64,000 nt of DNA from Gliomastix tumulicola (lineage: Eukaryota > Ascomycota > Sordariomycetes > Hypocreales > Bionectriaceae). A model generated the notes under the pieces. It was given only the letters and a program-made list of their open reading frames with translations, was not told where the DNA came from and made no database searches. The stretch covers positions 1,240,001 through 1,304,000 of the forward strand of contig BCHX01000004.1 of the NCBI GenBank assembly GCA_001599755.1, in the 5' to 3' direction. Positions 43,012 through 53,764 of the stretch are shown one piece after another. How positions within the stretch are numbered: the first letter of the stretch is position 1; every line of letters starts with the position of its first letter. The translations under genes were made by a program, and so were the position numbers.

Positions 43012-43069
43012 GGCGTGCCAGCGACGGGTTCATGTTGGAGAAGACTTCCAACATCCTGTCGCGGCCGCC
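43012..43069 (+). repeat. structured element U2: same basal stem as U1/U3, different capping hairpin
   Basis: Basal stem GGCG-T-GCC-AG-CGAC (43012-43025) pairs with GTCG-C-GGC-CGCC (43058-43069). The cap is ATGTTGGA/TCCAACAT (43032-43039 with 43047-43054, loop GAAGACT). The GCC-AG-CGAC half is identical to U1 and U3, while the cap is unrelated in sequence yet fully paired. Confidence 0.75.
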
Positions 43070-43079
43070 GAGACACAGG

Positions 43080-43149
43080 ACCGCCCCCCCAGAAGTCGTC
43101 GTCCGCGGACGGGAAGAGACCGAGACCATCCCAGACGACCAAGGGCGGT
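43080..43149 (+). repeat. nested inverted repeat
   Basis: ACCGCCC (43080-43086) pairs with GGGCGGT (43143-43149). GTCGTC (43095-43100) pairs with GACGAC (43134-43139). The palindrome GTCCGCGGAC sits at 43101-43110. Confidence 0.55.
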
Positions 43150-43172
43150 GCGCGCGCAGGGCATAGACCTTG

Positions 43173-43273
43173 GGGAGTGATCCCGGGGCAGTGCCAGCGA
43201 CAGGAAAACGTGATGGGCGTATTTAACATACGCTGCCACGATGTCGAGGCCTGCGAGATCCCGGATCACTCCC
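43173..43273 (+). repeat. structured element U3: second copy of the U1 design
   Basis: Outer arms GGGAGTGATCCCGGG (43173-43187) and CCCGGATCACTCCC (43260-43273) pair over 14 bp with one bulged C. Inner stem GCC-AG-CGAC (43193-43201) / GTCG-A-GGC (43243-43250), extended by GCA/TGC, is capped by GCGTAT/ATACGC (43217-43222 with 43228-43233, loop TTAAC). About 60 nt of the core align to U1 with roughly 85% identity. Confidence 0.75.
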
Positions 43274-43525
43274 GCCGAGTTGATACCGCTGTCCACACAG
43301 ACGGCGCATGCAAGGAAAGACAGCGTTTGACCTTGTATGATACACTATTGCCCCGCGTTGTAGTCTAGATGCATAATAAAGCGAGAATTGCCAGACCTAA
43401 ATTCAAATATCCCCAACCCCCGTGAACACCTTGCCAGGATTTCATATACATGCTGCCCCCATTATATACTCTATGTAGTAGACAGCCGAGCCAATCTCCT
43501 CTCCATCAGCGTACAACCCTCGGCT

Positions 43526-44859
43526 CTACTGCTGGAAAATGGCATGCGTCTCCCCAGCCATGAGCTGCGCCTCGGTGAAGTAGAACTTCTCCTTCTCCTT
43601 GAGGAATTGCGCGTGGAACAGCTCCAGATACTTGCCGGGCACCTGCTGCCCGACGGCGATATTCAGCCACGTATCCTTGCCCGTCCAGATGTGCTTGATG
43701 AACCGCCCGATGCAGTTCGTCTTGCTCTCGAAGAACCCGTTCGCCTCCGTGCAGGGCAGCTCCACGATGTCCTCCGGGTAGTCGTACCGGATAAACGTCC
43801 CGAACCCGCCCTGGTCCGTCGGCCTGCCCGGGTCGTTGGTCCGGAACACGGCGCACTCCGGGTGCTTGCCCTTCGGATCGGGACACGTCTCCCACGCCTT
43901 CATGATCTCAAAGGTTTTCGGGTTGTTCTGCGCGATGATGAAGCCCGTGTTGAGCATCAGCTTGCCGAACTTGTCCCTGTTCTTGTCGGCGACGGGGTCC
44001 TCGGCGAGGGCGAGCGAGTTGTTGGCCTTGTGGATGTTCCAGTAGTTCATGAGCCACTCGAAGGGCAGGTCCAGGTGGTGGAAGATGGCGTCCGAGTCGA
44101 GGTAGAGGCAGCTGTCGTGGTCCTTGAGGATCTCGGTGATGATGGGCGGCTTCTTCCACGAGTCGCGGCGGTCGTCGTACTCGTTGACTTCGATGTAGTA
44201 GTACTGGTATCCGTGGATCTTGGCTGGGGGAGTTGTTAGACATCATGGGACGTAGAGTAGAATTTGGAGAGGACATTGTCGCCTACCGTAAAGCCAGTGG
44301 TTCAGGATCCCAAGCGAGAGACCGTGCACCGCCGGGGCGCCTGGTGCAAAGCTCATGGGCTTCACATTGAAGATCTGCCCAGGGTCCTCAAATCCCCGAC
44401 TGTCCAGGTCGATAATGCATAGCCTCTTACCGAGCGGCTCCTTCCACCTCCTCTCCGAGTTCTTGGGCAGCCTGTACTCGAAGCCATTAAATGGCTTATA
44501 CCGGCGGTCGGTGGGCCTGATGCTCGGGCTGTAGATCTCGTCGATGTATGTCTGGAGGACCTGGTCGTAGTAGGTCTCGTTTGTTTTTGTCGTGAATCTA
44601 ATAATAGCCGGAGTCCATGTCAGTCGCTGTGCATGCTCATGGTGGGTTGCTGACGGATTTGGTCGTTGCCGTGGTTGGGGGGTGAGGGGTCATTTTGTGT
44701 TGTTTGTTTACATGGCCCGGATATATACACGCACCTCACTGGCAGATCGAACGACTCGAGATGGTTGTACGCCAGGCCGATGATGACGATCATGAACAGC
44801 AGAGCCCCGACCGAGATCATGGCCACCCGCTGATTGCGAGACTGAGTTCCTGCTATCAT
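43526..44859 (-). CDS. GT34 (GMA12/MNN10-type) Golgi glycosyltransferase, 377 aa, three exons
   Basis: Complement exons 44859..44735, 44597..44287, 44223..43526. Type II membrane protein: after a short cytosolic MIAGTQSRNQR comes one anchor helix (VAMISVGALLFMIVIIGLAY), then a lumenal stem and catalytic domain. Family motifs: LGILNHWLYAKIHGYQYYYIE, the nucleotide-sugar and metal-binding DSDA in CLYLDSDAIF, FNTG-like LMLNTGFIIAQNN, DQGGFGTFIRY and the terminal MAGETHAIFQQ. GT34 members add alpha-1,2-galactose or alpha-1,6-mannose to N-glycans. The first in-frame ATG is at 44859; an upstream coding-like stretch lacks an ATG. Donor is not decidable from sequence. Confidence 0.9.
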
Positions 44860-46078
44860 CTTTGTGGCATGTTCCGCCGGTGCGGCGGGCTTGATTTCGA
44901 AGGAGACGCGGTTCGGTGGACGCTGTGGTGACAACGCATGAGAGGTGACGCCCCGGCCGTCTTAACAGAGTACCTGGCAGCGACACAAGGACGTATATGC
45001 AGCGTAAATAGACGATATGTACAAAGGAAAATCAGAGGAACAATGGCAAGTTATATGGAGGAAGCAGAAAGGAGACAAAAGCAAGACAAGGGGCGGATCA
45101 GGCCGTAGAGAGACACATGACAAAAACCCGATCTGCTCGGCACGGTGGAGCGGTCGCGTCGCTAGCCTCAGGGGGAAATGAGAGCCTCATTGGCTAGAGA
45201 GGGCTATCGACCGCTAGACTCGGACGCTGGTGGATCAATATCGGCCTGGACGGAGGGACGGGGACAGAAGCCACCCACTGGAAGGGTACTGGACCGTTGC
45301 TAATTGTTGACTATGCCCGGACGTGGCGCTGCTTTATCGTGCTAATAGTCGCTGTGTGGCTTGAGGCCCCTACCGGAGAGAAATTTGAAGTCGCGTGGGA
45401 AATAGCGATATGGGCCAGATTAGGTACTGGGACCCTGGCGGAGGGGACTTGGAGACGAGCTGAAGGGTCCCAAGCTAGCCACAGGACGATTGCCGCTGTA
45501 CTCAAAGTTGCTCGAGGCTGGGCATCCAATACTTTATATGTGATAGTCATGTGATAACCATCAAGACAGCAGCTCATAGATTATGGTGAACTGAGCCAGA
45601 AATCTCAGCCTCAAAAGCCCGGGGCACTGTTTCTGATGGCAGCTTGAAGTCTCAGGGCGATTGCGGGGCACTGAACCCCCTAAGATCTCAGATCCCCAGA
45701 ATTCTCTCCCCTGTAGCATCTGGCAGTGTCGATCGGGGGGGAGAATTCCAGAAATGTTGGAAATGCGACATCCTGACTGGCAACCTGTCAACAATCGGCG
45801 CCAGACAAGCAAACAGGTCACCGCCCGCGATCACAGCTTGTGGTACGGGTTTCAGTCAGTCGCACCGGGTGGTGCCCAATTCAGGCCGTTTGCAACAACC
45901 TGGAACTCTTTACCTCCTCACCGTGAACCTCCAACGTGTCTCCTCCCTCCGCCACACGCACGCGACTCCTCCCCTTCCATCATCTTCGCCCTCCGGCTCG
46001 CCCTCTTCCTACCTGATGAGCATACATAAAAACCTGCATTCTCGTCATTGATCCTTGATTTACGATCAAGCGAACAAG
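44860..46078. other. divergent intergenic region, 1.2 kb
   Basis: Promoters of the GT34 (-) and RUS-family (+) genes. An imperfect inverted repeat lies at 45697-45751. Frames of up to 85 codons (for example 45297..45554) have no features. Confidence 0.45.
45697..45751. repeat. imperfect inverted repeat
   Basis: CAGAATTCTCTCCCC (45697-45711) is nearly complementary to GGGGGGAGAATTCCAG (45736-45751), with about 24 bases between. The centre of each arm carries GAATTC. Confidence 0.6.
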
Positions 46079-47537
46079 ATGACGTCCGACGAAATCGTGC
46101 CGAGCCCAGGCCGTCGAGGCATCAGCCATCTCCTTCGGCAGGGCACCGAGATCGAGATTCTCGAATGCGACAAGACCGGCCACATTCAGCACACCTGGAT
46201 TCACACCGCCGATGGCAAAGTCGAGAAGGTACGAACATTATCCGCATTGCGCATACTACCAGTAATAGTGGGCAATCACAGCTGACCCCCAATCCCAGGC
46301 AGATCTGAGCTCTGGAGGTGGCATCACCTCGTGGTCGCTCGGAGGATGGCGCAAGGCGTTCCTCGACGCCTTTCTCCCCGTGGGCTTCCCCCACTCGGTC
46401 TCGGAGGACTACCTCGCCTACCAGTTCTACGACTCCCTCCAGGCCTTCTTCTCCACCATCACCGCCCTGCTCGCCAACCGCGCGCTCCTCGAGGGCCTCG
46501 GCGTCGGCGACGCCAACTCGTCCGCGACGTTCGCGCTGCTCCTCACCATCCTCCAGGACGCCATGTCGCGCGTCGCCACCATCGTCTTCGCGCAGCGCTT
46601 CGGCCTGCGCATCGAGCCCGAGGCCAAGAAGTACCGCTTCCTCGCCGACCTCTTCAACGACACGGCCTTCTTCGTCGAGCTCTACAGCCCGCGCCTCGGC
46701 CCGCTGGGCAAGGTCGTCGCGCTGAGCGCGAGCCAGGCGCTCCGGGCGCTGTGCGGCGTGTCTGCGGGGGCGAGCAAAGCCGCGCTGAGCGTGCACTTTG
46801 CGAAGCACGATAATCTGGCGGAGCTCAACGCCAAGGAGGCCAGTCAGGAGACGGCCGTCGGTCTCATCGGTCTGCTGGTCGGCAGCGTCGTCGTCAAGTA
46901 CGTGCAGAGTCAGCGGAGCGTCGTCCTTCTCATGTCGGCGCTGGTGCTGGGCCATCTCTGGGTCAACTACCAGGCCGTCTGCAGCGTCCACATGACGACT
47001 CTGAACCGCCAGCGTGCTACCATCCTGTTCTCAAAGTATCTGGAGACGAACCGCGTTCTCAGTCCCGCCGAGGTTGCCAAGTGGGAGAATATCCTGTACT
47101 GGGACACATTGATCCCCAGCCGTGACGGCCGACGCTTTGCCCAGATCGAGTTCACCAGCAGCTACGCCGATGCAGCGAAGGACCTGTACCTCCCCGGAGC
47201 GGATTCCATCTTGGACGGCCCGGAGCAGACCTACTTCATATGCAAGGGCAATCGGCGCAACTCCGTCGTCATCAAGATTCTCCTACATCACAGGGCCGAG
47301 CCCCGGAGCGCCATCGAGGCGTGGTTCACCGTCATGCAGGCGCACTGGGACTCGGTGCTGCCTGACAGCCCTGGCCACGTACTGAAGAGGGCCAACGACT
47401 GCTCGCTGATTCCTTGGAATATGGCTCCGCTGTTCAAGTCGATGGAGTCGCTGGGCTGGGACTTCAGCGCGCAGGCCTTCGAGACTGGCGCCCCAGTGCG
47501 TGTCCGCTTCCAGAAGCACAAGCCGAAGGAGGTATGA
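46079..47537 (+). CDS. RUS family (DUF647) protein, 462 aa, two exons
   Basis: Exon 46079..46228, intron 46229..46298 (phase 0), exon 46299..47537. The central block FLPVGFPHSVSEDYLAYQFYDSLQ with ALLEGLGVGDANSS, LQDAMSR, IVFAQRFG and ADLFNDTAFFVELYSP is the diagnostic RUS (root UVB sensitive, DUF647) region. Hydrophobic stretches near 215-260 suggest membrane association. In plants RUS proteins act in vitamin B6 and auxin-related pathways; fungal function is unknown. Convergent with the CYC3-like gene. Confidence 0.9.
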
Positions 47538-47771
47538 ATTCAGGGGGGATATGGACTATCGACGAGTTCTTTACGCCAGGAATGAATCACGCCTGATGAA
47601 GCATCCGACGAGGCTTGAGATGACAAGGGATGTTATTAGAGTCTTGCCGCATTAATTCTATACCCATAACCAAAAACTCAAGACGAGTTGATTCTCGTAC
47701 AATGTTGGTACAATTTCCTCATGAACACTGATTTTACATTTTCGCCCCCCCTACCCCCAAGCGCGCAAACC

Positions 47772-48662
47772 TCAAGAAAGTCCCGTCCAGCGCATGGCCC
47801 GCATCTTCACGCCCTCCCACGTATTGAGCTTTGGCCGCACATCGAGGTAGAAGCTGGGACCGGCCTTGCCGTCCGCCCGGCCGGAGTAGAAGTCGATCAC
47901 GTAGTCCACCCTCGTCCCGCACCGGTCGATAACCCAGTCGTGTCGATCGAACGGCGCAGCGTAGCCGAGGATCGTGTTGAAGCGCGCCGTCGGCGTCATG
48001 CGCTCCATCTTATTCGCGAACGACTCCAACTTCGGTCCTCCACATCTAAGCAAAACCAGCATTAGCAACCCCAATCTTCATTGTCCAAAGGAAGAACATC
48101 CATACTCTGACTGTGCGAGATACGGCTGCTCCCACTTGAGGATCTGCGCCCACGCCCTCTCGTTGACGGCGTTGTGTATCGGCACCACGGTCTTCATGTC
48201 CCGCTCCCGCGCCTCGTACCCCTTGCGCTGCATCGCGTCGAAGAACATCTTCTCGGACGGGTAGACCCAGTTCCCGGACTCGTGCGCGCCGGACTCGATC
48301 TCCGCGTTGGCCGAGGCGCCGTGGTCGACCGGGCATCCGGAGGCGTTGGACGTGGACCGCGGGATGGTGGATACGACGCGGTTGGTGCCGAGGCCATGGT
48401 GCGGTGGTGGTGGTGATGATGATGATAATGATGAGGTCGCAGGAGGGGCGGCAGGTTGTGAAGGCTGGGCTTTCGGCCAGGGGAGGTAGGAGGATATCGT
48501 CTCGGACCAGGATGATGCGCGCTGCCTGTCGTTTGGTCGGGGGAGGGTGGCGGCGAGGGTCGGTTGGGGAGCAGACGGTTCTGCGGCGCGGGCTTGGGCG
48601 AGCCAGGCTTCCCTTGCCTTGTGGTCTATGGGACAGGCCGATTGGCCTCCTCTGTCCGCCAT
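47772..48662 (-). CDS. CYC3: cytochrome c heme lyase (holocytochrome c synthase), 276 aa
   Basis: Mitochondrial intermembrane-space enzyme that attaches heme to apocytochrome c. Complement exons 48662..48106 and 48045..47772, intron 60 nt, phase 2. Two Cys-Pro heme motifs occur, CPIDH (Cys10) and CPVDH (Cys110), separated by a Pro/Ser linker with poly-Ser. The conserved core NWVYPSEKMFFDAMQRKG, VVPIHNAVNERAW (the heme-ligating His), ILKWEQPYL, then CGGPKLESF, FDRHDWVIDRCG and VDYVIDFY is complete. Start chosen at MADRGGQSACP. Cytochrome c1-type and c-type lyases are close; the two CP motifs do not separate them. Confidence 0.93.
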
Positions 48663-49328
48663 TGTCGCGGTTGTGGTGTACTTCGAGATACGTAGGGTGC
48701 GGTATTGATAATCCAGGATTAGAGAGTGGTCGATGTTCGCTGAGATAATCAAAAAGTTTGGATGCCGAGGTTTCACCGTCCGGGATGTGGGGGGGCTGAA
48801 GTGCATCCGCCCGGCTTCAAGGGAGCCTCATGAAATCGCAATTCTCACGGCTCAGGTTCGTTGTGAGCTTTTTGATGGCCCAATTCAGCTCCAGGCAATC
48901 ACACAATGTGTAAAACTACAAAATCAACACAGAAGTTGAGCCCCACGCGGACAGACTCGTCCGTCGAAGCCTTGTCAGGTCCGCGAAGCGTCCACAGCCG
49001 GGTCCGATCGCCGTCGATCCAAGGACCAAAACCTCCGTTCTCTCGTGAAATCAAACCCAATATGCCACTCACGATGGACCCTTGGTTTCGTCAAGAAGTC
49101 CCAACCTCGCGTGAACCCAGCAGACGATGAAATCATAAGGCAAACGTATGAAATCATAGTGTATGACGTCTTCGAGACGGCCGTCGACAAGAGCTGAGTT
49201 TCGACAGCTACAAAAAGGGGCCCGAACCCGAGTGTAGAGTTGTGCCTGCGTATCTTCAGACAGACCATCATTCACCACAATCGAGCACCCAGAGAACGCA
49301 TTTTCCTAATCTTCCCAAGTCCTTCATC
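48663..49328. other. divergent intergenic region
   Basis: Promoters of the heme lyase (-) and the small disordered protein (+). Nothing distinct is seen. Confidence 0.5.
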
Positions 49329-49944
49329 ATGCCCGACTACGAGCAGATCGCGAAGCAGGCCGAGCACGACCTGAACACCGACCAGGCAAAGGTCGGCGGT
49401 CCCAACCACGGCGAAGCCCTCGCCGAGAAGAAGTTCCCCACAGCCAAGGTCCTCACTGGCGACGAGCTGAGCACCAACGCCGGCTACAACAAGCGCATCC
49501 CTCCCAGCGAAGGCGGTATCCTCGACGATCGGGGCCGGTAAGACGTCCCCCAAGATGTAACCCCCCCGCAACTTCGTTCTGACAATTCGACTGACATACA
49601 AATGAACGAACAGCCAAACCCGCGGCGAGCACTACGAGGGCCGGGGCGGTCCCATCGATAAGCTTCAGGAGTCGTATGAGAGACAACCCGGGCAGGACGA
49701 CAACGACGTCGTCCCGGCCAACGTGCCCAAGACGGGCGGGCTCGGCAGCGTTCAGGACATCGCGACACAGGGCCAGGAGGCGTCGGTGTCGAATGTCGGG
49801 CGCAGGGCTCCTGGCGTCGGTGGCTCCCAGTTCAAGGGAGAGGATTACTACACGCCCGAGAGCGTGCCGGACAGTATCTCAGCCGAGGGCAACGTGGCTC
49901 CGGGGAGTGTGACGCAGGCGAGCCGTGAGAGCGAGGGTTATTAG
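49329..49944 (+). CDS. small hydrophilic, probably disordered protein, 179 aa, two exons
   Basis: Exon 49329..49537, intron 49538..49613 (phase 2), exon 49614..49944. Rich in Gly, Glu, Asp, Gln and Lys, with no hydrophobic core, signal or membrane segment. Motif-like stretches: IAKQAEHDLNTDQAKVGG, PPSEGGILDDRGRQ across the junction, HYEGRGGPIDKLQ and FKGEDYYTPESVPDSISAEG. The composition recalls stress or LEA-like hydrophilins, but I cannot assign a family. The clean splice and conserved-looking phase support a real gene. Confidence 0.78.
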
Positions 49945-50249
49945 TCGGACGAACGCCATCGGAGCCGACAGTATAGTTGGCGGCGGTCCATTCTATAATA
50001 CAATGTCAAGAACTCACCACAATAAACAAGTGCGCAACACAGAGGGAGTGACAGGGAGCGAGGAGAGAAGCTCCAGAAGTTGAAGTGGGTCCGCATCTTA
50101 TCATGGACCCCTGGTGCCAAGCCACTCCCTTATCAGCCTTATCAGCACTGAAACGCCAATCTGCCCGCGTGACCTCAATGCTAGCCCGTCCGAAGTCCTT
50201 CGAGGTCAGCAGCCACCGCCTCGTCTGCCGGTCAACGACAACCGCCAAC
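49945..50249. other. intergenic, promoter of the battenin gene
   Basis: No feature is recognised beyond a short CT-poor leader. Confidence 0.45.
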
Positions 50250-51696
50250 ATGGCCTCGGCCAATTCTCCCTCCTCGTCAGGCCTCCTACCGGTACCAGGC
50301 ACACCGTCCTCCTCCTGGAAGCTCTACGCAGCGCGCATTGACGCCATCTTCCGCCATCCAGACATGAGGGTCGTCATCGCCTTCTGGCTCCTGGGTCCGT
50401 CGCCGCCCGACAGCTCCGCCCCTCGCTTTGCTGCTCCCTCCTTCGTGTGCTAATACGTTCGCTCTCCCTCTAGGCCTCATCAACAATGTCCTCTACGTCA
50501 TCATCCTCTCCGCCGCGCAGGACCTCGTCGGCTCCCTCCCGAAGGGCATCGTCCTCCTCGCCGACGTCCTCCCCTCCTTCGTCGTCAAGCTCGTCGCGCC
50601 GTACTTCATCCACCGCGTCCCGTACAACATCCGCGTCCTGACCTTCATCGCCCTCTCCGTCGTGGGCATGCTCATGGTCGCCCTGACGCCGCCGACCACG
50701 ACCGTCGCCGTCAAGATGGTGGGCGTCGTGCTGGCCAGCCTGAGCAGCGGCGGCGGCGAGCTCAGCTTCCTCGGGCTGACGCACTACTACGGGCACGTCA
50801 GCTTGGCCGGCTGGGGATCTGGCACAGGGGCGGCGGGGCTGGTCGGGGCCGGGTTATACGTGGTCTTGACCGAGTGGTGGGGGTTCAGCGTGCGGGACGG
50901 CCTGCTCTTCTCCGCCTGTCTGCCGGCCGTGATGTTCGTCAGCTTCTTCATCATCCTGCCGCATGGGCCGCTCCAAGCGGCGTCGGGTCAGAAGGAGTAC
51001 GACGCCGTGCCGGACCGCGATCTCGACGAGGAGCAGATCGACGACATATCGCAAGCGGCCGCATCGTCAGCATTGCTCTCGCCGAGTGTGCCTATCGCTT
51101 CGACAGCGTACCCGAGGGAGCATCATTCGTTCAATGGGAATCTCAAGCGGATAAAGGCGCTTCTAGTGCCGTACATGGTGCCGCTGTTCCTCGTCTACGT
51201 CGCCGAATACACCATCAACCAGGGTGTCGCACCGACACTGCTCTTCCCGGTGGAACAATCACCCTTTCGAGAATACCGAGGCTTCTACCCTTTCTACAGC
51301 TTCCTCTACCAGCTCGGAGTCTTCATCTCCCGATCTTCGACGCCCTTCATCCGCATCCGTCACCTCTATCTGCCGTCCATCCTCCAGGTAGCGAACCTTG
51401 TCCTGCTGGCACTGCAGGCTGTGTACTTCTTCATCCCGTCGGTGTACATCATCTTCATAATCATCTTCTGGGAGGGCCTCCTCGGCGGCGCAGTCTACGT
51501 GAACTCCTTCGCCGAGATCCTCGAGAAGGTACGCCCGGAAGACCGCGAGTTCAGCCTCAGCGCTGCGACCGTCAGCGATAGCGCCGGCATCTGCCTTGCT
51601 GGCGTCGTGGGCATCGTGCTCGAGCCGGCCTTGTGCGCACACCAAGTCTCCCAAGGACGAGACTGGTGCAGGAGGATCCAGGCCCAGCACACCTGA
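50250..51696 (+). CDS. BTN1: battenin / CLN3 family lysosomal-vacuolar membrane protein, 455 aa
   Basis: Exon 50250..50394, intron 50395..50473 (phase 1), exon 50474..51696. Polytopic MFS-like protein of the vacuolar membrane; yeast Btn1 affects vacuolar pH and arginine transport. The diagnostic first-helix region FWLLGLINNVLYVIILSAA, DLVGSLPKGIVLLADVLPS and VKLVAPYFIHRVPY is complete; later SSGGGELSFLGLTHYYG, TINQGVAPTLLFP, REYRGFYPFYSFLYQLGVF and FWEGLLGGAVYVNSF match the family in order. About ten membrane helices with a cytosolic acidic loop in the middle. The N-terminal 30 residues are Ser/Pro-rich. Convergent with LYS9, 157 nt apart. Confidence 0.93.
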
Positions 51697-51853
51697 TCCT
51701 GATCTTACCCACAAACATACACGACTTGATTTTTAACGAGCGAGCGATACCAGGGACATAGAGCGTGGCCATCAATTCTATTTTTTGGAAACCCAGATAC
51801 CTTGATGTCTAAACCCGTGCAGTTGTGATTGGCCCACGATTCTCCCCGGACAC

Positions 51854-53764
51854 CTAGTTGAGGACCTTCTCCTTGCACTCGATGCTGCGATGTGTTAGCG
51901 ATATTCGACAGCGGCAGACGAGATACGCACCCGTATTTCTCCTTGAGCTCCTTCATCAGGGGCTTGTTCAGGGCCGGGCTCATGGGAGCAAGGATGCCCT
52001 TCTCCGAGATGGTGCCGTTGAGCACCTGCTGGACAGCTGCGAACACAGTCAGTACACGCCCGTCGTCAAAGCCCAAAGCTCTCATCTCAGGAAGACCTAC
52101 CAACTGCACACGGGATACCAACGAGCTTGGCCATGGCGCTGTACCCGCCGGAGCCAGTGGGAGCACCGTACTCGACGAGAGTGGAGGTGATGTCGTTCTT
52201 GCTGCCGTCCTTGTTCTCGATCTCGAAGTAGTGCTGGAGGAACTGTATCTGGGTGTCAGTGTCCTGCACCCCCAAATCAACGAGCAAGCAATGATACGTA
52301 CCACCAGGTCGCGCTCGCCCTCCTCGTAGGCCATCTTCTGCTCGAGAGTCGCGCAGAGGGTGTCCAGCGGGGTGCCCCGAGGGGTGATCTTGGTGTCTGA
52401 GAGGATACCGACTATGATGCAGTGTCAGCGCCGTCCCATGGTCGTCCGTATTCCTCGCTGACTACTTACGCCACTGGAGACCAGCAACCAGCTGCTTCTT
52501 CTGGTCCTCGTCCTTGAAGGTAGCCTTGGACGAGATGGCGGCAAGCAGGTCGGCGTCGCTCGACGAGCTGGCACCGACAATCTGCTTGGTGGCTTCCCTC
52601 CAGGCAATGGGCTCCTTGAGGAAGGCCTGCTCGTCGTCGCGGAGGAAGCCAATGTCGACCAGGACCTTGACGAAGGCAGGGAAGCTGCCGTAGCGGAGGG
52701 TGCCGCGGATCACGGTGTGCGCCTCGGGGATGTGGTATCTGCGGGATGTCATGTCAGCGAGGTTCGCTGTACGGAGGGGGGCATGAATCCCTACCGCTGC
52801 GAGTAGCCGGTGCTGTCTCGGTTCCCGTAGGCGACGAAGTTGTAGCCGGTGAAGCCAGAGTGGTAGGGCTTGGCGGTGCCCATGAGGTCCACGCCGGTGA
52901 CGTTCTGCACCTGGCCGTCCTCGAGGTACTTGGCGTTGTTCTTCAGGGCGAGGAGCACGCCGCGGCTGCTCCAGCTGAACTTGTATCCTGCGTCGTGTCG
53001 TCAGCGTCTGCCGGGGGGGGAGGGGGGTGGGTCGAGGAAATCCTCCGGTCGTCAATTCAGTAACTACCTAGCGGGTTGTCCGAGTCTGTGATCACGGTTA
53101 GCTTCATGCGGCTGCTCCTGGTTCTGACATGGCATTCTTACTCTCAGGGGCGGGCAGTCCACCGCAGAACGAGCGGAAGCTGCGCACGAGGCCTCCCTCC
53201 TTGTGGACACGGTCGATCAGGTCGACGGCGTATAGGTGGTCGATACTTGGGACAGGTTATTTATTAGTCGATTGGACGAAAGCAACGGGGTGTAGGTAGA
53301 ATCGGAGGCCATACCCAGGGTCGAGCTAGAAGGACAGGAATCCGTCAGCAACCACATTGCACTACAGTTCGAGCAAACGTTCGTTTCAAACTTACACCAA
53401 TCTCGTTCATGACAGTGATGCCGGCGGCCTTGGCCTCCTCGTGGAGCGCCTCCATGGCGGGAGACACGTAGGACGTGGTGACGACGTGGTTCTTGGCCTT
53501 GATCGCCGCCTTGATGACGGCCGCGTGGAAGGTGTAGGGAATCAGCGAGATGGTGACGTCGTGCTGGGCCACGGCGGCCTCGAGGGCAGCCGCGTCGTTG
53601 ACATCGAGGCTGACGGCCGTCGTGCCGGCGTAGCCACCGGCGAGACCCTGGGCCGAGGCGAGCGTCCGGCAGGCGACGGTGACGTGGATGCCGGCCTTGG
53701 ACAGGACCTCGACGGTCGGGGTCGCGACGAAGCCGGAGCCGAGGAGGAGAGCGGACTGCGGCAT
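51854..53764 (-). CDS. LYS9: saccharopine dehydrogenase (NADP+, L-glutamate-forming), 450 aa, ten exons
   Basis: Penultimate enzyme of alpha-aminoadipate lysine synthesis: condenses aminoadipate semialdehyde with glutamate and reduces to saccharopine. Complement exons 53764..53396, 53325..53315 (11 nt), 53245..53142, 53085..53068 (18 nt), 52987..52795, 52738..52470, 52411..52302, 52242..52101, 52036..51931, 51884..51854; 1353 nt in phase. The Rossmann start LLLGSGFVATPTVEVLSKAG, NEIGLDPGIDHLYAVDLID, FCGGLPAPE, NPLGYKFSWSSRG and MAYEEGERDLVFLQH are family blocks. The acceptor before exon 8 is a tandem AG (52249 and 52243), which could add two residues. A GA repeat lies in the leader at 53825-53844. 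Confidence 0.95.

Larger units (their letters stand above)
42735..43525. other. convergent intergenic region rich in nested inverted repeats
   Basis: Lies between the stops of the MBL-fold gene (+) and the GT34 gene (-). No protein frame with features. 42768-43273 is a dense array of hairpins described in the next entries. 43274-43525 is unremarkable. Confidence 0.8.

Noticed and set aside
42791..43280. tRNA or 5S rRNA relics within the hairpin array
   Set aside because: GGTCGAGGCC and GATCCCGGATCACTCCC faintly recall a B box and a 5S segment, but A/C boxes, anticodon arm and overall fold are absent.
42791..43280. Hammerhead or HDV-like ribozyme in the hairpin array
   Set aside because: No CUGAUGA...GAAA core and no nested double-pseudoknot pairing could be found.
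45297..45554. 85-codon frame with hydrophobic start in the GT34/RUS gap
   Set aside because: No conservation clue, and the context matches promoter DNA.
46122..46991. 289-codon antisense frame over the RUS-family gene
   Set aside because: Antisense to a diagnostic DUF647 region, with no own motifs.
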